DNA of 64,000 nt from Palsa-504 sp963847965. GTDB taxonomy: Bacteria; Actinomycetota; Actinomycetes; Streptosporangiales; Streptosporangiaceae. Below the pieces are notes generated by a model. That model made no database searches. It was not told where the DNA came from and saw only the letters and a list, made by a program, of their open reading frames with translations. Of this stretch, positions 40,911 to 49,303 are shown piece by piece. Position numbers and translations under genes: made by a program. The number at the start of each line of letters is the position of its first letter. Within the stretch, counting starts at the first letter, position 1. The stretch lies in the NCBI GenBank assembly GCA_963847965.1, contig CAWKCG010000039.1, positions 186,001-250,000 of the forward strand, given 5' to 3'.

Positions 40911-41786
40911 TCATTCCTCAGGGTGCTGCTGATTGGGATTCCAAGAGGCTGTGGCGGCAACGGCGTCGTCATGGACGCCACAGCAGGTTGACAGGCGGGC
41001 GCCGTGCCCGTAGGCGCCCCAGGCCGTGCAGGTCCGCGCCGCAGCCTGGGCGCTCGCGGCCAGGAGCGCCGGCATCGGCTCGCCGCGGATCAGGCCGTAA
41101 AGGGCGCGGCCGATGAAGGAGTCACCCGCGCCGAGCGTGTCGACCATCGCCGACGGCACGGCATCCACGCCCCAGACCTGCTCGCCGTCGAACAGCATCG
41201 CGCCGCGGCGTCCCCTGGTGACCAGGACGTAGCCGGGGCCGCGCGCGCCGGCCCACTGCGTCAGCTCGGCGCACTCCTCGTCGTCCAGGTGCGGTGCCGA
41301 GAACTCCGCGACGTGCACGTACGGCAGCAGGTCGTCGGCGTATCCGTCGCCGACGCGGTCGCTGAAGTCGAAGGACACCCGGCTGCGGGCGGCCAGCATG
41401 GGCAGGTATTCCTCCAGGCCGCTGCAGTAGGTGGAGTGGACGATTTCCGCCGTCTCGGCGAAGGCCAGGTCATCCGGGATCGGCTTGAACAGGGCGACGC
41501 CGCGGCTGGTCGTCCCGAACAGGCGCTCGCCGCCGGCGTGCAGGATCTGGCAGCACGCGGTCCGGCCTGGTACCACGCTGAGCCGCCGGACATCCACCGA
41601 CTCGGCGGTCAGCGAGTCGATGAGCAGCTGGCCGCGCGCGTCGTTGCCGACCACGCCGATGTACCCGCTGCGTCCGCCGGACCGGGCCGTGGCGACCGAC
41701 ACGTTGACGGCGTTGCCCCCGGGAAACACCTGGCCGATGGCGACGTAGCAGTCGCTGATGTTGTCACCGATCGCGATGACGTCCAT
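40911..41786 (-). CDS. frlD: PfkB-family sugar kinase, fructoselysine 6-kinase-like
   Basis: The 291-residue protein starts at ATG 41786, sharing one base with the frlB-like stop. It is a ribokinase/PfkB fold: MDVIAIGDNISDCYVAIGQVFPGGNAVNV at the N-terminus (core GDNISDCY, PGGNAVNVS) and VNTSVATA-like following helices. The catalytic anion-hole motif is DTLGAGDSFIG (about 222-232), with the catalytic Asp in GAGD. The start GDNxxDxY and FPGGNAxN are characteristic of FrlD, which phosphorylates C6 of the fructosyl group of fructoselysine. Its pairing with an FrlB-like deglycase makes the assignment reasonable. The amino acid part of the substrate is not known. Confidence 0.8.
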   Translation of the reverse strand: MDVIAIGDNISDCYVAIGQVFPGGNAVNVSVATARSGGRSGYIGVVGNDARGQLLIDSLTAESVDVRRLSVVPGRTACCQILHAGGERLFGTTSRGVALFKPIPDDLAFAETAEIVHSTYCSGLEEYLPMLAARSRVSFDFSDRVGDGYADDLLPYVHVAEFSAPHLDDEECAELTQWAGARGPGYVLVTRGRRGAMLFDGEQVWGVDAVPSAMVDTLGAGDSFIGRALYGLIRGEPMPALLAASAQAAARTCTAWGAYGHGARLSTCCGVHDDAVAATASWNPNQQHPEE

Positions 41787-42814
41787 CAGTAGTCGACCTT
41801 CCACATGTACCGCCGGTCAGTCAGCGGGCGGCCCGTGCAGGCGGCGAAGTGCTCGGCGATCCGGTTCAGGACCGTGCTGCCGAGGACCAGGTCACCGATC
41901 GGCGGCCGCGCGGACCTGTCGACGGAGCTCATCGTGAGCTCGGCCGCGTCGAGCACCCATAGCTGGCCGGTGTACCGGCGCAGGAAGCGCTCGGCTCGTT
42001 CGGCCATGGGGCGGGTCACGTCGTCGCCCTTGAGCAGGATTACCGGGACCTCGCCGGTGATGACCTCGAACGGCCCGTGCAGGAACTCACCCGCGCTTAT
42101 CGCGACCGCGTGCAGCTTCTGCATTTCCTGCAGGTAGCACATGGCCAGCGTCTGCGCCGCGCCTTCGAGCGGCCCGGATCCGAGCACGTAGATGACCGGC
42201 TCGTGGTGCAACTGGCGCGCCAGCTCGGCCAGCTGCTCGTCCCACTCGTCGTGCGCCTCGGCGAAGGCCTGCGGAGACTGCCGCAACGCCGTCATGGCCT
42301 GGCCGAACTCCTCGCCGGACACTACGCGCCTGGCCCGGAGCAGTGACCACCCGAGCTGGGCCAGTACGACCTGCTTGGCCTCGACTCCCTGATGAAGCAG
42401 CACGTGCTCGCAGGCGGCCGCGACGATGCTTTCAGGGTCCTGGGTGACGCCGATGACGCTCGCGCCCGCAGCCCGGGCCGCGCGCGCCGCCTCGGCGGTC
42501 TCCCGCGTTGCGCCGTGCGTGCTGCTCACGATGACCAGCGAGCCGGGGCCGAGCAGCGCGGGCCGGCGCAAGACCAGCTCATCGGAGTTGAAGGCGAGCA
42601 CCGGCATACCGGACCGGTCGAGCAGGCAGCGCAACGGAGCGAAGGAAAACAGCGAACCGCCGCAGCCGACGAGGAAAAGGCTCGCGAATCGGACCGGATC
42701 AAGACCGGCCACGCAGGCCTCCAGGGCCGCGCCCGCGTCGACGACAGACTCTATCCGGGCCACGAAGTGATCGGGCAGCGCCGGAAGCAACTGGGGCGCG
42801 GGCTCCGGTGGCAT
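41786..42814 (-). CDS. frlB: SIS-domain fructosamine-6-phosphate deglycase, FrlB-like
   Basis: The 342-residue protein has two sugar-isomerase (SIS) domains. The first contains FLVGCGGSLFSFAPLRCLLD and VIVSSTHGATRETAEAARAAR. The second has VYVLGSGPLEGAAQTLAMC-type sequence (core LGSGPLEGAAQTLAMCYLQE), the active-site SAGEFLHGPFEVI and the C-terminal RRYMWKVDY. This ending and GEFLHGPFE are typical of FrlB, which splits fructoselysine-6-phosphate into glucose-6-phosphate and lysine. Related proteins (GfrF, FraB) act on other fructosamines, so the amino acid may differ. It is the first gene of the nine-gene minus-strand run, with GGAGCCTGA before ATG and two operator palindromes just upstream. 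Confidence 0.85.
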   Translation of the reverse strand: MPPEPAPQLLPALPDHFVARIESVVDAGAALEACVAGLDPVRFASLFLVGCGGSLFSFAPLRCLLDRSGMPVLAFNSDELVLRRPALLGPGSLVIVSSTHGATRETAEAARAARAAGASVIGVTQDPESIVAAACEHVLLHQGVEAKQVVLAQLGWSLLRARRVVSGEEFGQAMTALRQSPQAFAEAHDEWDEQLAELARQLHHEPVIYVLGSGPLEGAAQTLAMCYLQEMQKLHAVAISAGEFLHGPFEVITGEVPVILLKGDDVTRPMAERAERFLRRYTGQLWVLDAAELTMSSVDRSARPPIGDLVLGSTVLNRIAEHFAACTGRPLTDRRYMWKVDY

Positions 42815-42833
42815 TCAGGCTCCGAATGGATGT

Positions 42834-42870
42834 GAGAACGATCTCTTACCGGAATGCAGAGAACGTTCTC
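42834..42870. promoter_or_regulatory. Twin LacI-family operators upstream of frlB
   Basis: GAGAACGTTCTC (42859-42870) is a perfect 12-base palindrome with the central AACGTT seen in LacI-family operators. GAGAACGATCTC (42834-42845) differs by one base and lies 25 bases away. Both lie 20-56 bases upstream of the frlB start codon, so binding would block transcription into the cluster. The lacI-like gene in the same cluster is the likely binder. Confidence 0.75.
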
Positions 42871-43311
42871 ACAAGCGGCGCCGGCCCGTCAAGATGCGCT
42901 GCCAACCAGATATCGTCCCGTTACGTCCGCGCGCCGCGCAACCGCCCTGACCGGTCCCGGCCGGCGAGCAACCCGGGTACGGGTCGCAGACTTCTCCCGC
43001 GGCGGGCGCCATCGCGAGGCCGGGTAGCGTCCTCGATGCTGCTCCCCCGGCCGGCTAGGTGGCCAGGAGGTTAACAGGTAGTGGCGGCGGCGTCGCGGCT
43101 CAGCCAGACGCGGACGGGGGCACCGCGTGCTTAGCACACATCGCGCGGACGGGGGCACCGCGCGGCGCGACGCCGCCGCATAGCGTCACGATACAAGCTT
43201 GCCTATACATGTACAAGTCGTGACCAGCAGGGCGCGGGGTTCCGGCCAAGCTCAGGGCGGCGAGCGGCCTAAGCTGAACCTGAGGTCAGAGGACGACAGG
43301 AGGCCACGCGC
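42871..43311. other. Intergenic region between the frl-type cluster and the fumarase operon
   Basis: No coding sequence is supported here. It holds the divergent promoters, the repeat/hairpin element at 43084-43179, and a less GC-rich stretch around 43190-43220 (CGATACAAGCTTGCCTATAC) that may be part of the fumarase promoter. Confidence 0.5.
43084..43179. repeat. Compound inverted/direct repeat element
   Basis: Perfect 14-base inverted arms (43084-43097 and 43166-43179) enclose two exact copies of a 19-base direct repeat (43109-43127 and 43144-43162; core GGACGGGGGCACC). Between the copies lies a GTGC-TTA-GCAC hairpin (43126-43136). It lies 130-230 bases upstream of the class I fumarase start and matches no element type I know. 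Confidence 0.8.
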
Positions 43312-44958
43312 GTGCCCGAGTTCACCTACACCGACCTGCTGCCGCTGGGCGCCGACGGCACGACCTACCGGAGGTTGACGGGTGACGGGGTGAGCAACCA
43401 CCGGTCGTTCGGCAGAACCTTCCTTGAGATCGAGCCGCAGGTGCTCACGGCGCTCACCGCCGCGGCGATGCGCGACATCGCGCACCTGCTGCGGCCCGCG
43501 CACCTCCGCCAGCTACGGTCCATCCTCGAGGACCCCGAGGCGAGCCCGAACGACCGGTACGTCGCGCGCGACCTGCTGAAGAACGCGTGCATCGCGGCGG
43601 GCGGGGTGCTGCCGATGTGCCAGGACACCGGGACCGCGATCGTGATGGGCAAGCGCGGCCAGCACGTGCTCACCGACGGGCGTGACGAGGAGCACATCGC
43701 GCGCGGCGTGTACGACGCGTACACCACGCTGAACCTGCGGTACTCCCAGCTCGCGCCGCTGACCATGTGGGACGAGAAGAACACCGGCAGCAACCTGCCC
43801 GCGCAGGTCGAGATCTACGCCACCGGCGGGCATGAGTACACGTTCCTGTTCATGGCCAAGGGCGGCGGGTCTGCGAACAAGTCGTTCCTGTACCAGGAGA
43901 CGAAGGCGGTGCTCAGCCCCTCCCGCATGCTCGCCTTCCTCGAGGAGAAAATACGGTCACTGGGTACGGCGGCCTGCCCTCCGTACCACCTGGCCATCGT
44001 GGTCGGCGGGACAAGCGCCGAGTACGCGCTGAAGACCGCCAAGTACGCGTCGGCGAAGTACCTGGACACGCTGCCCGGCGCCGGGTCTTCAGCAGGGCAC
44101 GGGTTCCGCGACGCCGAGCTCGAGGAGCAGGTGCTGGGGATCACCCGGCGGACCGGCATCGGCGCGCAGTTCGGCGGCAAGTACTTCTGCCACGACGTGC
44201 GGGTCATCCGGCTGCCCAGGCACGGGGCGTCGTGCCCGGTCGCCATCGCGGTGTCCTGCTCGGCGGACCGGCAGGCGCTGGGGAAGATCAACGCGGACGG
44301 GGTGTTCCTCGAGCAGCTCGAGACGGACCCGGCGCAGTACCTGCCGGACCCGGCCGCGGCCTCCGAAGACGACGGCGAGGTGGTCGCGGTCGACCTGAAC
44401 CGGCCGATGGCCGAGATCCGCGCCGAGCTGACCAGGTACCCGGTGCGCACCCGGGTGGCCCTGACCGGGCCGCTCGTCGTCGCGCGGGACATCGCGCACG
44501 CCAAGATCGCCGAGCGCCTCGACGCCGGCGAGCCCATGCCCGCCTACCTGCGCGATCACCCGGTGTACTACGCCGGGCCCGCGAAGACGCCGGAAGGGTA
44601 CGCGTCCGGTTCGTTCGGGCCGACGACGGCGGGGCGGATGGACTCCTACGTCGGCCGGTTCCAGGCGGCCGGCGGATCGCTGGTCATGCTGGCCAAGGGG
44701 AACCGGTCGCCGGCCGTGACGGCCGCGTGCCAGAAGTACGGCGGGTTCTACCTCGGCTCGATCGGCGGCGCGGCGGCGCGGCTGGCCAGGGACTGCATCA
44801 CCCGCGTCGAGGTGCTCGAGTACGCCGAGCTCGGCATGGAGGCCGTCTGGCAGATCGAGGTCCGCGACTTCCCCGCGTTCATCGTGGTCGACGACAAGGG
44901 GAACGACTTCTTCGCCGACCCGTCCGGGCCGGTGCTGCAGATCGGAGCGCACCCGTGA
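43312..44958 (+). CDS. Class I (Fe-S) fumarate hydratase
   Basis: The 548-residue protein (GTG 43312) is a single-chain class I fumarase with the alpha and beta parts fused in the FumA/FumB style. The N-terminal Fe-S domain contains LPMCQDTGTAIVMGKRG with the first cluster Cys, WDEKNTGSNLPAQVEIY, and MAKGGGSANKSFLYQETKA. It continues with YHLAIVVGGTSAEYALKTAKYASA. The C-terminal domain has VALTGPLVVARDIAHAKI, GPTTAGRMDSYV and MLAKGNRSPAV. It interconverts fumarate and malate and is oxygen-labile because of its [4Fe-4S] cluster. Its stop overlaps the fumC start by 4 bases. Confidence 0.93.
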   Translation: MPEFTYTDLLPLGADGTTYRRLTGDGVSNHRSFGRTFLEIEPQVLTALTAAAMRDIAHLLRPAHLRQLRSILEDPEASPNDRYVARDLLKNACIAAGGVLPMCQDTGTAIVMGKRGQHVLTDGRDEEHIARGVYDAYTTLNLRYSQLAPLTMWDEKNTGSNLPAQVEIYATGGHEYTFLFMAKGGGSANKSFLYQETKAVLSPSRMLAFLEEKIRSLGTAACPPYHLAIVVGGTSAEYALKTAKYASAKYLDTLPGAGSSAGHGFRDAELEEQVLGITRRTGIGAQFGGKYFCHDVRVIRLPRHGASCPVAIAVSCSADRQALGKINADGVFLEQLETDPAQYLPDPAAASEDDGEVVAVDLNRPMAEIRAELTRYPVRTRVALTGPLVVARDIAHAKIAERLDAGEPMPAYLRDHPVYYAGPAKTPEGYASGSFGPTTAGRMDSYVGRFQAAGGSLVMLAKGNRSPAVTAACQKYGGFYLGSIGGAAARLARDCITRVEVLEYAELGMEAVWQIEVRDFPAFIVVDDKGNDFFADPSGPVLQIGAHP

Positions 44959-46361
44959 CCGAGGATTTCCGCGTCGAGCACGACTCGATGGGCGAGGTGC
45001 TCGTCCCGGCCGGCGCGCTGTGGGGCGCGCAGACGCAGCGGGCGGTGGAGAACTTCCCGATATCCGGCGAGCGCATCGGGCGCGACATGATCGGCGCGCT
45101 CGGGTGCATCAAGGGCGTCGCCGCCCGGGTCAACCACGAGCTGGGCGTAATCGACGCGGACATGGCCGACGCGATCCACGACGCGGCCGCCGACGTGGCC
45201 AGGGGCAGGCACGACGACGCGTTCCCGGTCGACGTGTTCCAGACCGGCTCGGGGACCTCGAGCAACATGAACGCCAACGAGGTCATCGCCCGGCTGGCCT
45301 CGTCGCGCCTCGGCCGGCCCGTGCACCCGAACGACCACGTGAACGCCTCCCAGTCCTCCAACGACGTGTTCCCCTCCGCGATCCACCTGGCCGCGACCCG
45401 GCTGTTCGTGCTCGAGCTGATCCCCGCGCTCGAGCACCTCGCCGCGGTCTTCGAGGCGAAGGGCGCGGAGTTCGCGTCGGTCGTGAAGGTGGGGCGGACC
45501 CACCTGATGGACGCGGTGCCGGTGACTTTGGGCCAGGAGTTCGGCGGGTACGCGGCGGCGGTTAAACATTGCGCCGAACGAACCGTGGCGATCCTGCCCA
45601 GGCTCGGTGAACTCCCCCTCGGGGGGACGGCGGTGGGGACCGGCCTGAACGCGCCGCCCGGCTTCGCCCGCCTCGTGACCGAGCGGCTGGCCTCCTCCAT
45701 GAGGCTGCCGCTGAGGCAGGCGCGGAACCACTTCGAGGCCGCGGGCGGGCGGGACGAGCTGGTCGAGGCCAGCGGGGTGCTGCGCGTCACCGCGGTCAGC
45801 CTGTACAAGATCTGCAACGACCTGCGCTGGATGGGGTCGGGGCCGCGGGCGGGCCTGGGCGAGATCTCCATCCCGGACCTCCAGCCGGGCTCCTCGATCA
45901 TGCCGGGCAAGGTGAACCCGGTCATCTGCGAGGCGGTCTGCCAGGTGTGCACGCAGGTGATCGGGAACGACGCGGCGGTGGCGTTCGGCGGTGCGGCCGG
46001 GAACTTCGAGCTGAACGTCATGATGCCGGTGATCGCGCGGAACCTGCTCTCCTCGGCCCGGCTGCTGACGGCGGTGGTGCCGCTGCTCGCCGACCGGTGC
46101 GTGGCGGGCATTACCGCGCACGCCGGGCACATGCGCCGGCTGGCCGAGTCCTCGCCGGTCATCGTCACCGCGCTGAACTCCTACATCGGCTACGAGGCGG
46201 CGGCGCGGGTGGCCCACGAGGTGCTCGAGACCGGGCAGACGATCCGCGCCGTGGTGCTCGCGCGCGGCTACGTCTCACGGGGCGAGATCACGGAGGCGCA
46301 GCTTGACCAGGCGCTTGACGTGCTCTCAATGACCGGCAGCCATCAATCTGATGACACTTAA
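44955..46361 (+). CDS. fumC: Class II fumarate hydratase FumC
   Basis: The 468-residue protein starts at GTG 44955 (VTEDFRVEHDSMGEVLVPA). It is a class II fumarase of the aspartase/fumarase superfamily. It shows WGAQTQRAVENFPISG, FQTGSGTSSNMNANEVIA, HPNDHVNASQSSNDVFPSAIH, then VGRTHLMDAVPVTLGQEF and the signature loop GSSIMPGKVNPV (about 317-328). Class II enzymes are oxygen-stable homotetramers. It is translationally coupled to the oxygen-sensitive class I gene, giving two isozymes for the same TCA step from one message. Aspartase is excluded by the HVNAS and fumarase-like loop, though not rigorously. Confidence 0.93.
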   Translation: MTEDFRVEHDSMGEVLVPAGALWGAQTQRAVENFPISGERIGRDMIGALGCIKGVAARVNHELGVIDADMADAIHDAAADVARGRHDDAFPVDVFQTGSGTSSNMNANEVIARLASSRLGRPVHPNDHVNASQSSNDVFPSAIHLAATRLFVLELIPALEHLAAVFEAKGAEFASVVKVGRTHLMDAVPVTLGQEFGGYAAAVKHCAERTVAILPRLGELPLGGTAVGTGLNAPPGFARLVTERLASSMRLPLRQARNHFEAAGGRDELVEASGVLRVTAVSLYKICNDLRWMGSGPRAGLGEISIPDLQPGSSIMPGKVNPVICEAVCQVCTQVIGNDAAVAFGGAAGNFELNVMMPVIARNLLSSARLLTAVVPLLADRCVAGITAHAGHMRRLAESSPVIVTALNSYIGYEAAARVAHEVLETGQTIRAVVLARGYVSRGEITEAQLDQALDVLSMTGSHQSDDT

Positions 46362-46417
46362 TCAATGCTCAGCGCATCCCTAGAGACCTTTCAGCGAACA
46401 CCGTGTATGGTCCGCGT

Positions 46418-48424
46418 ATGCCCCCTATGGCGGAGCCTGGCCGGGTAATCGCCGGGCGCTACCGCCTGCTAGCCCCCATCGGCCGCGGCGCGATGGGGGT
46501 GGTGTGGCGCGCCCGCGATCAGCTCCTCGACCGCGACGTCGCGATCAAGGAAGTCCTGATCGGGGCCATGCTCAGCCCGCAGGAGCGGGCCAACGCCTAC
46601 CAGCGCACGCTGCGCGAGGCCAAGACCGCCGCCCGGCTCAGCCACCCGGGCGTGGTGACCGTCTACGACGTGGCCGAGGATGAGGGCCGCCCGTGGATCA
46701 TCATGCAGCTGGTCAGCGCCCAGTCGCTGGACCAGGTGCTCGCGACCTCCGGTCCGCTGTCGCCGCGGCGGACCGCCGAGATGGGCCGGCAGCTGCTCGC
46801 CGCGCTGAGCACCGCGCACGCCGCCGGGGTGCTGCACCGGGACGTCAAGCCGAGCAACGTGCTGCTCGCCAGGGACGACCGCGCGGTCCTGACCGACTTC
46901 GGCATCGCCACCATGGCCGGCGACACCAGGCTCACCCAGACCGGCATGGTGATGGGATCGCCGGGGTTCACCGCGCCCGAGCGCATCCGCGGCGAGGACG
47001 CGACGCCGGCCTCGGACCTGTGGTCGCTCGGCGCGACGCTGTACGCGGCCGTCGAGGGGCACGGCCCGTTCGAGCGGCGCGGCGGGGCGATCACCACCAT
47101 GTCCGCCATCATCAACGAGGAGGCGCCCGCGGCGCCGACGGCCGGCGCGCTCGCCCCGGTGATCACCGCGCTGCTGCGCAGGGAGCCGGCGGACCGGCCG
47201 GACGCCGCCACGGCCGCGCGGATGATCAGCGAGGCGCTACCGCAGCTGGCGACCAGGACCGGGACCGCGCCGCCGGGCTACGAGCCCACCTCGTTGTCCC
47301 CGTCGCCCCCGCAGCCGGCCGCGCAGGCTCGTCCCGCTCCCCCGGAGCAGGCCGCGCGGGAGCCTGCGGGCGCGGCGCAGGCGAGCGATGACACGCTGGG
47401 CAGCCAGGGCGCCGCCGCGGCGACCGCGCCGACCTCAGCCGACTCCGCCTTCGGCGGCGCAGCACTGCCCGCGGCGGGCCTGGCCGGCGGGCCGCCGCCG
47501 CCCGACTTCTCCTCCTGGTATGACCCCGCGCCCCGGTCGGCTTCCTCCCGGCCCTGGTCGGGGGACGCTTACGAGGCTGGCCCCCCCGCCGCCCCTCTCG
47601 GTGCCGGGCCGGGCGGCGCGGCGGCGCCCCGGTCCGCTGCGGCGCCGGGTACGTGGCCGCAGGACCAGGGCACTCCGCCGCGCCGGCGGCGGTCGCCCGC
47701 GGGGTGGAAGATCGGTCTCGCGATACTGGCCGTGGTGGGGGCGGCCGCGGGCGCGACGACCGTCGTGCTGCTCAAGCACGGCACGACCAGCACGCCGCAG
47801 GGCACGACGTCGTCGACGGGAACGGCGACCGGATCGGCCTCGGGATCGGGAGCGCCCGCCGCGGCCCCGCAGATCGTCGACGCGATCAACATGGTGAAGA
47901 CGGGGGGCCCGCTCCCGGCCGGGTTCACGACCTACTCGCAGCCCGCCACCGCTAACGAGAGCGCCGGGTTCAGCATCGCCCAGCCGCCCAACTGGACCTC
48001 GTCCGTCAGCGGTTACCAGACGTACCTGCGGGACCCGGCGGAGAACGCGAACATCCTGATCGACCTGACGCCGCACACCTTCCCGAACGACATGGTGAAA
48101 GAGGCGCAGTACATCAAGACGAATTCGCTGGCCCGCTTCCCCGGCTACGCCCAGCTAGGGCTGGCCGGGATCAGCATCCGCGGCACGGCGGGGGCCTACT
48201 GGAAGTTCACCTGGGACGACCAGGGCGTCCAGCAGGAGGTCATCGACCTGCTCTTCGTCTTGCAGACCCCCGCGGGGTCGCAGTCGTACGCGCTGTACAT
48301 GACCGCGCCGGCCGCCCTGTGGACCCAGATGCGGCCGGTGTTCGACGAAGAGGTAGAGACGTTCACCTCCAGTCCTTTAATACCAGCCGGTCGCCTCTTC
48401 GTGGTCCCAGGCCCCGCACGGTGA
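46418..48424 (+). CDS. Membrane Ser/Thr protein kinase (Pkn type)
   Basis: The protein has 668 residues from ATG 46418. The kinase domain (about 8-270) has the glycine loop LLAPIGRGAMGVVWRA, catalytic Lys in DVAIKEVL, HRDVKPSNVLL, DFGIATM and an activation segment with TQTGMVMGSPGFTAPE. A Pro/Ala-rich linker of about 150 residues follows, then one membrane helix (about 428-450, WKIGLAILAVVGAAAGATT). The outer domain of about 215 residues includes AGFSIAQPPNWTSSVSGY. There are no PASTA repeats, so the ligand differs from PknB. The 3' end overlaps the convergent transglycosylase gene by 48 bases. Its own substrates are unknown. Confidence 0.9.
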   Translation: MPPMAEPGRVIAGRYRLLAPIGRGAMGVVWRARDQLLDRDVAIKEVLIGAMLSPQERANAYQRTLREAKTAARLSHPGVVTVYDVAEDEGRPWIIMQLVSAQSLDQVLATSGPLSPRRTAEMGRQLLAALSTAHAAGVLHRDVKPSNVLLARDDRAVLTDFGIATMAGDTRLTQTGMVMGSPGFTAPERIRGEDATPASDLWSLGATLYAAVEGHGPFERRGGAITTMSAIINEEAPAAPTAGALAPVITALLRREPADRPDAATAARMISEALPQLATRTGTAPPGYEPTSLSPSPPQPAAQARPAPPEQAAREPAGAAQASDDTLGSQGAAAATAPTSADSAFGGAALPAAGLAGGPPPPDFSSWYDPAPRSASSRPWSGDAYEAGPPAAPLGAGPGGAAAPRSAAAPGTWPQDQGTPPRRRRSPAGWKIGLAILAVVGAAAGATTVVLLKHGTTSTPQGTTSSTGTATGSASGSGAPAAAPQIVDAINMVKTGGPLPAGFTTYSQPATANESAGFSIAQPPNWTSSVSGYQTYLRDPAENANILIDLTPHTFPNDMVKEAQYIKTNSLARFPGYAQLGLAGISIRGTAGAYWKFTWDDQGVQQEVIDLLFVLQTPAGSQSYALYMTAPAALWTQMRPVFDEEVETFTSSPLIPAGRLFVVPGPAR

Positions 48425-49102
48425 TCCGTACGTGCCCTGGATGTACTCCAGCCCCCACCTGACCTGCGTGGCCGCGTCGGTCTGCCAGTCAGGTCCGGCG
48501 CTGGACATCTTGCCGCCCGGCAGCGCCTGCGGGATCCCGTAGGCGCCGTCCGGGTTGGCGGCGGTCACGCTCCACCCGCTCTCCTGCTCCCACAGCGGGT
48601 AAAGGCAGGAGAACTGGCTGGACGACCAGCCGAACGAGGGGAGCATCGCCTGGGCGATCTGCTCGGGCGATCCGGGCGCCACGGCGTAGGCCGTCGTGCC
48701 GCTCGACTGCTGCGGCTGCGCCGCGGCCTGTGACTGGTCCGCCAGGGCCTTTTCCCTGGCGGCCGCGGCCCGGGCCGCCGCGGCCCGGCGCCTGGCCGCA
48801 CGCTGCGCGGCCTGCCACTGCGCGGCCACGTGCTCGGCCTGCACGGCGTGGATCTGGGACGCGCGGACGGCCAGGCTGACGGCCTGGGGGGAGGGTTGGG
48901 ACGGGATCGGCTGATCCGTGACGGCCACGTCGGCGGCCGAGGGCGCGCGCGTGATGGCTGCGGCGGCGGCCTGGGAACGGGCGGCGTCCCTGGGCCACGT
49001 GGCCGCTGCGGCCGACGCGGCGCCGGCGACGGAGAACGCGCCGGCCGCGATGAGTGCGATGGCCCTGGATCGGCCGGATGGGACTGTCCGATGTCGTGAC
49101 AA
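48377..49102 (-). CDS. Secreted transglycosylase-like protein (APF/SLT type), copy 1
   Basis: The 241-residue protein (ATG 49102) has a signal peptide (MSRHRTVPSGRSRAIALIAAGAFSV..., Ala-rich cleavage region near 33). An Ala/Arg/Gln-rich coiled segment (about 75-125) and the C-terminal lytic-transglycosylase-like domain follow. That domain has SWSSSQFSCLYPLWEQESGW-type sequence (core LWEQESGWSVTAANPDGAYG), IPQALPGGKM and WGLEYIQGTYGSPCGAW. Glu in QESGW is the presumed catalytic acid; two Cys may form a disulfide. This aggregation-promoting-factor-like domain is common in actinomycete secreted cell-wall enzymes. A paralogue lies 375 bases upstream. A Crp-like site and a hairpin precede it. Confidence 0.87.
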   Translation of the reverse strand: MSRHRTVPSGRSRAIALIAAGAFSVAGAASAAAATWPRDAARSQAAAAAITRAPSAADVAVTDQPIPSQPSPQAVSLAVRASQIHAVQAEHVAAQWQAAQRAARRRAAAARAAAAREKALADQSQAAAQPQQSSGTTAYAVAPGSPEQIAQAMLPSFGWSSSQFSCLYPLWEQESGWSVTAANPDGAYGIPQALPGGKMSSAGPDWQTDAATQVRWGLEYIQGTYGSPCGAWDHEEATGWY

Positions 49103-49157
49103 GGGGACCTTTCAGTGGTTCGCGTGTCACGCGATCTGCTTCACCCCCGATCGCTAC

Positions 49158-49175
49158 TGCCACGTCAGCGTGGCA
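49158..49175 (-). promoter_or_regulatory. Hairpin in the leader of transglycosylase copy 1
   Basis: TGCCACG (49158-49164) and CGTGGCA (49169-49175) form a perfect 7-base-pair stem with the TCAG loop, about 55 bases upstream of the start codon. A second short hairpin, CGCGT-GAC-ACGCG, lies closer to the gene. Leader structure or an operator; no known riboswitch consensus was recognised. Confidence 0.4.
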
Positions 49176-49303
49176 GGCATCTGCGCATGGGACGTGGCGC
49201 GGGTCAGGGCGCCTGGCTCACTCGAAGTTGCCATCCCACGGGCGGGGTGCTGTCGGGTACCTACCTTGCCGGACGTCAATGGGATCGGTGACCGAATAGC
49301 GGT

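Noticed and set aside
43109..43162. CRISPR-like repeats
   Set aside because: Only two copies of a G-rich 19-mer with one 16-base spacer, flanked by inverted arms; no cas genes.
49103..49303. c-di-AMP (ydaO) riboswitch upstream of transglycosylase copy 1
   Set aside because: A GGGGTGAA piece occurs, but the conserved flanking segments could not be matched by eye.
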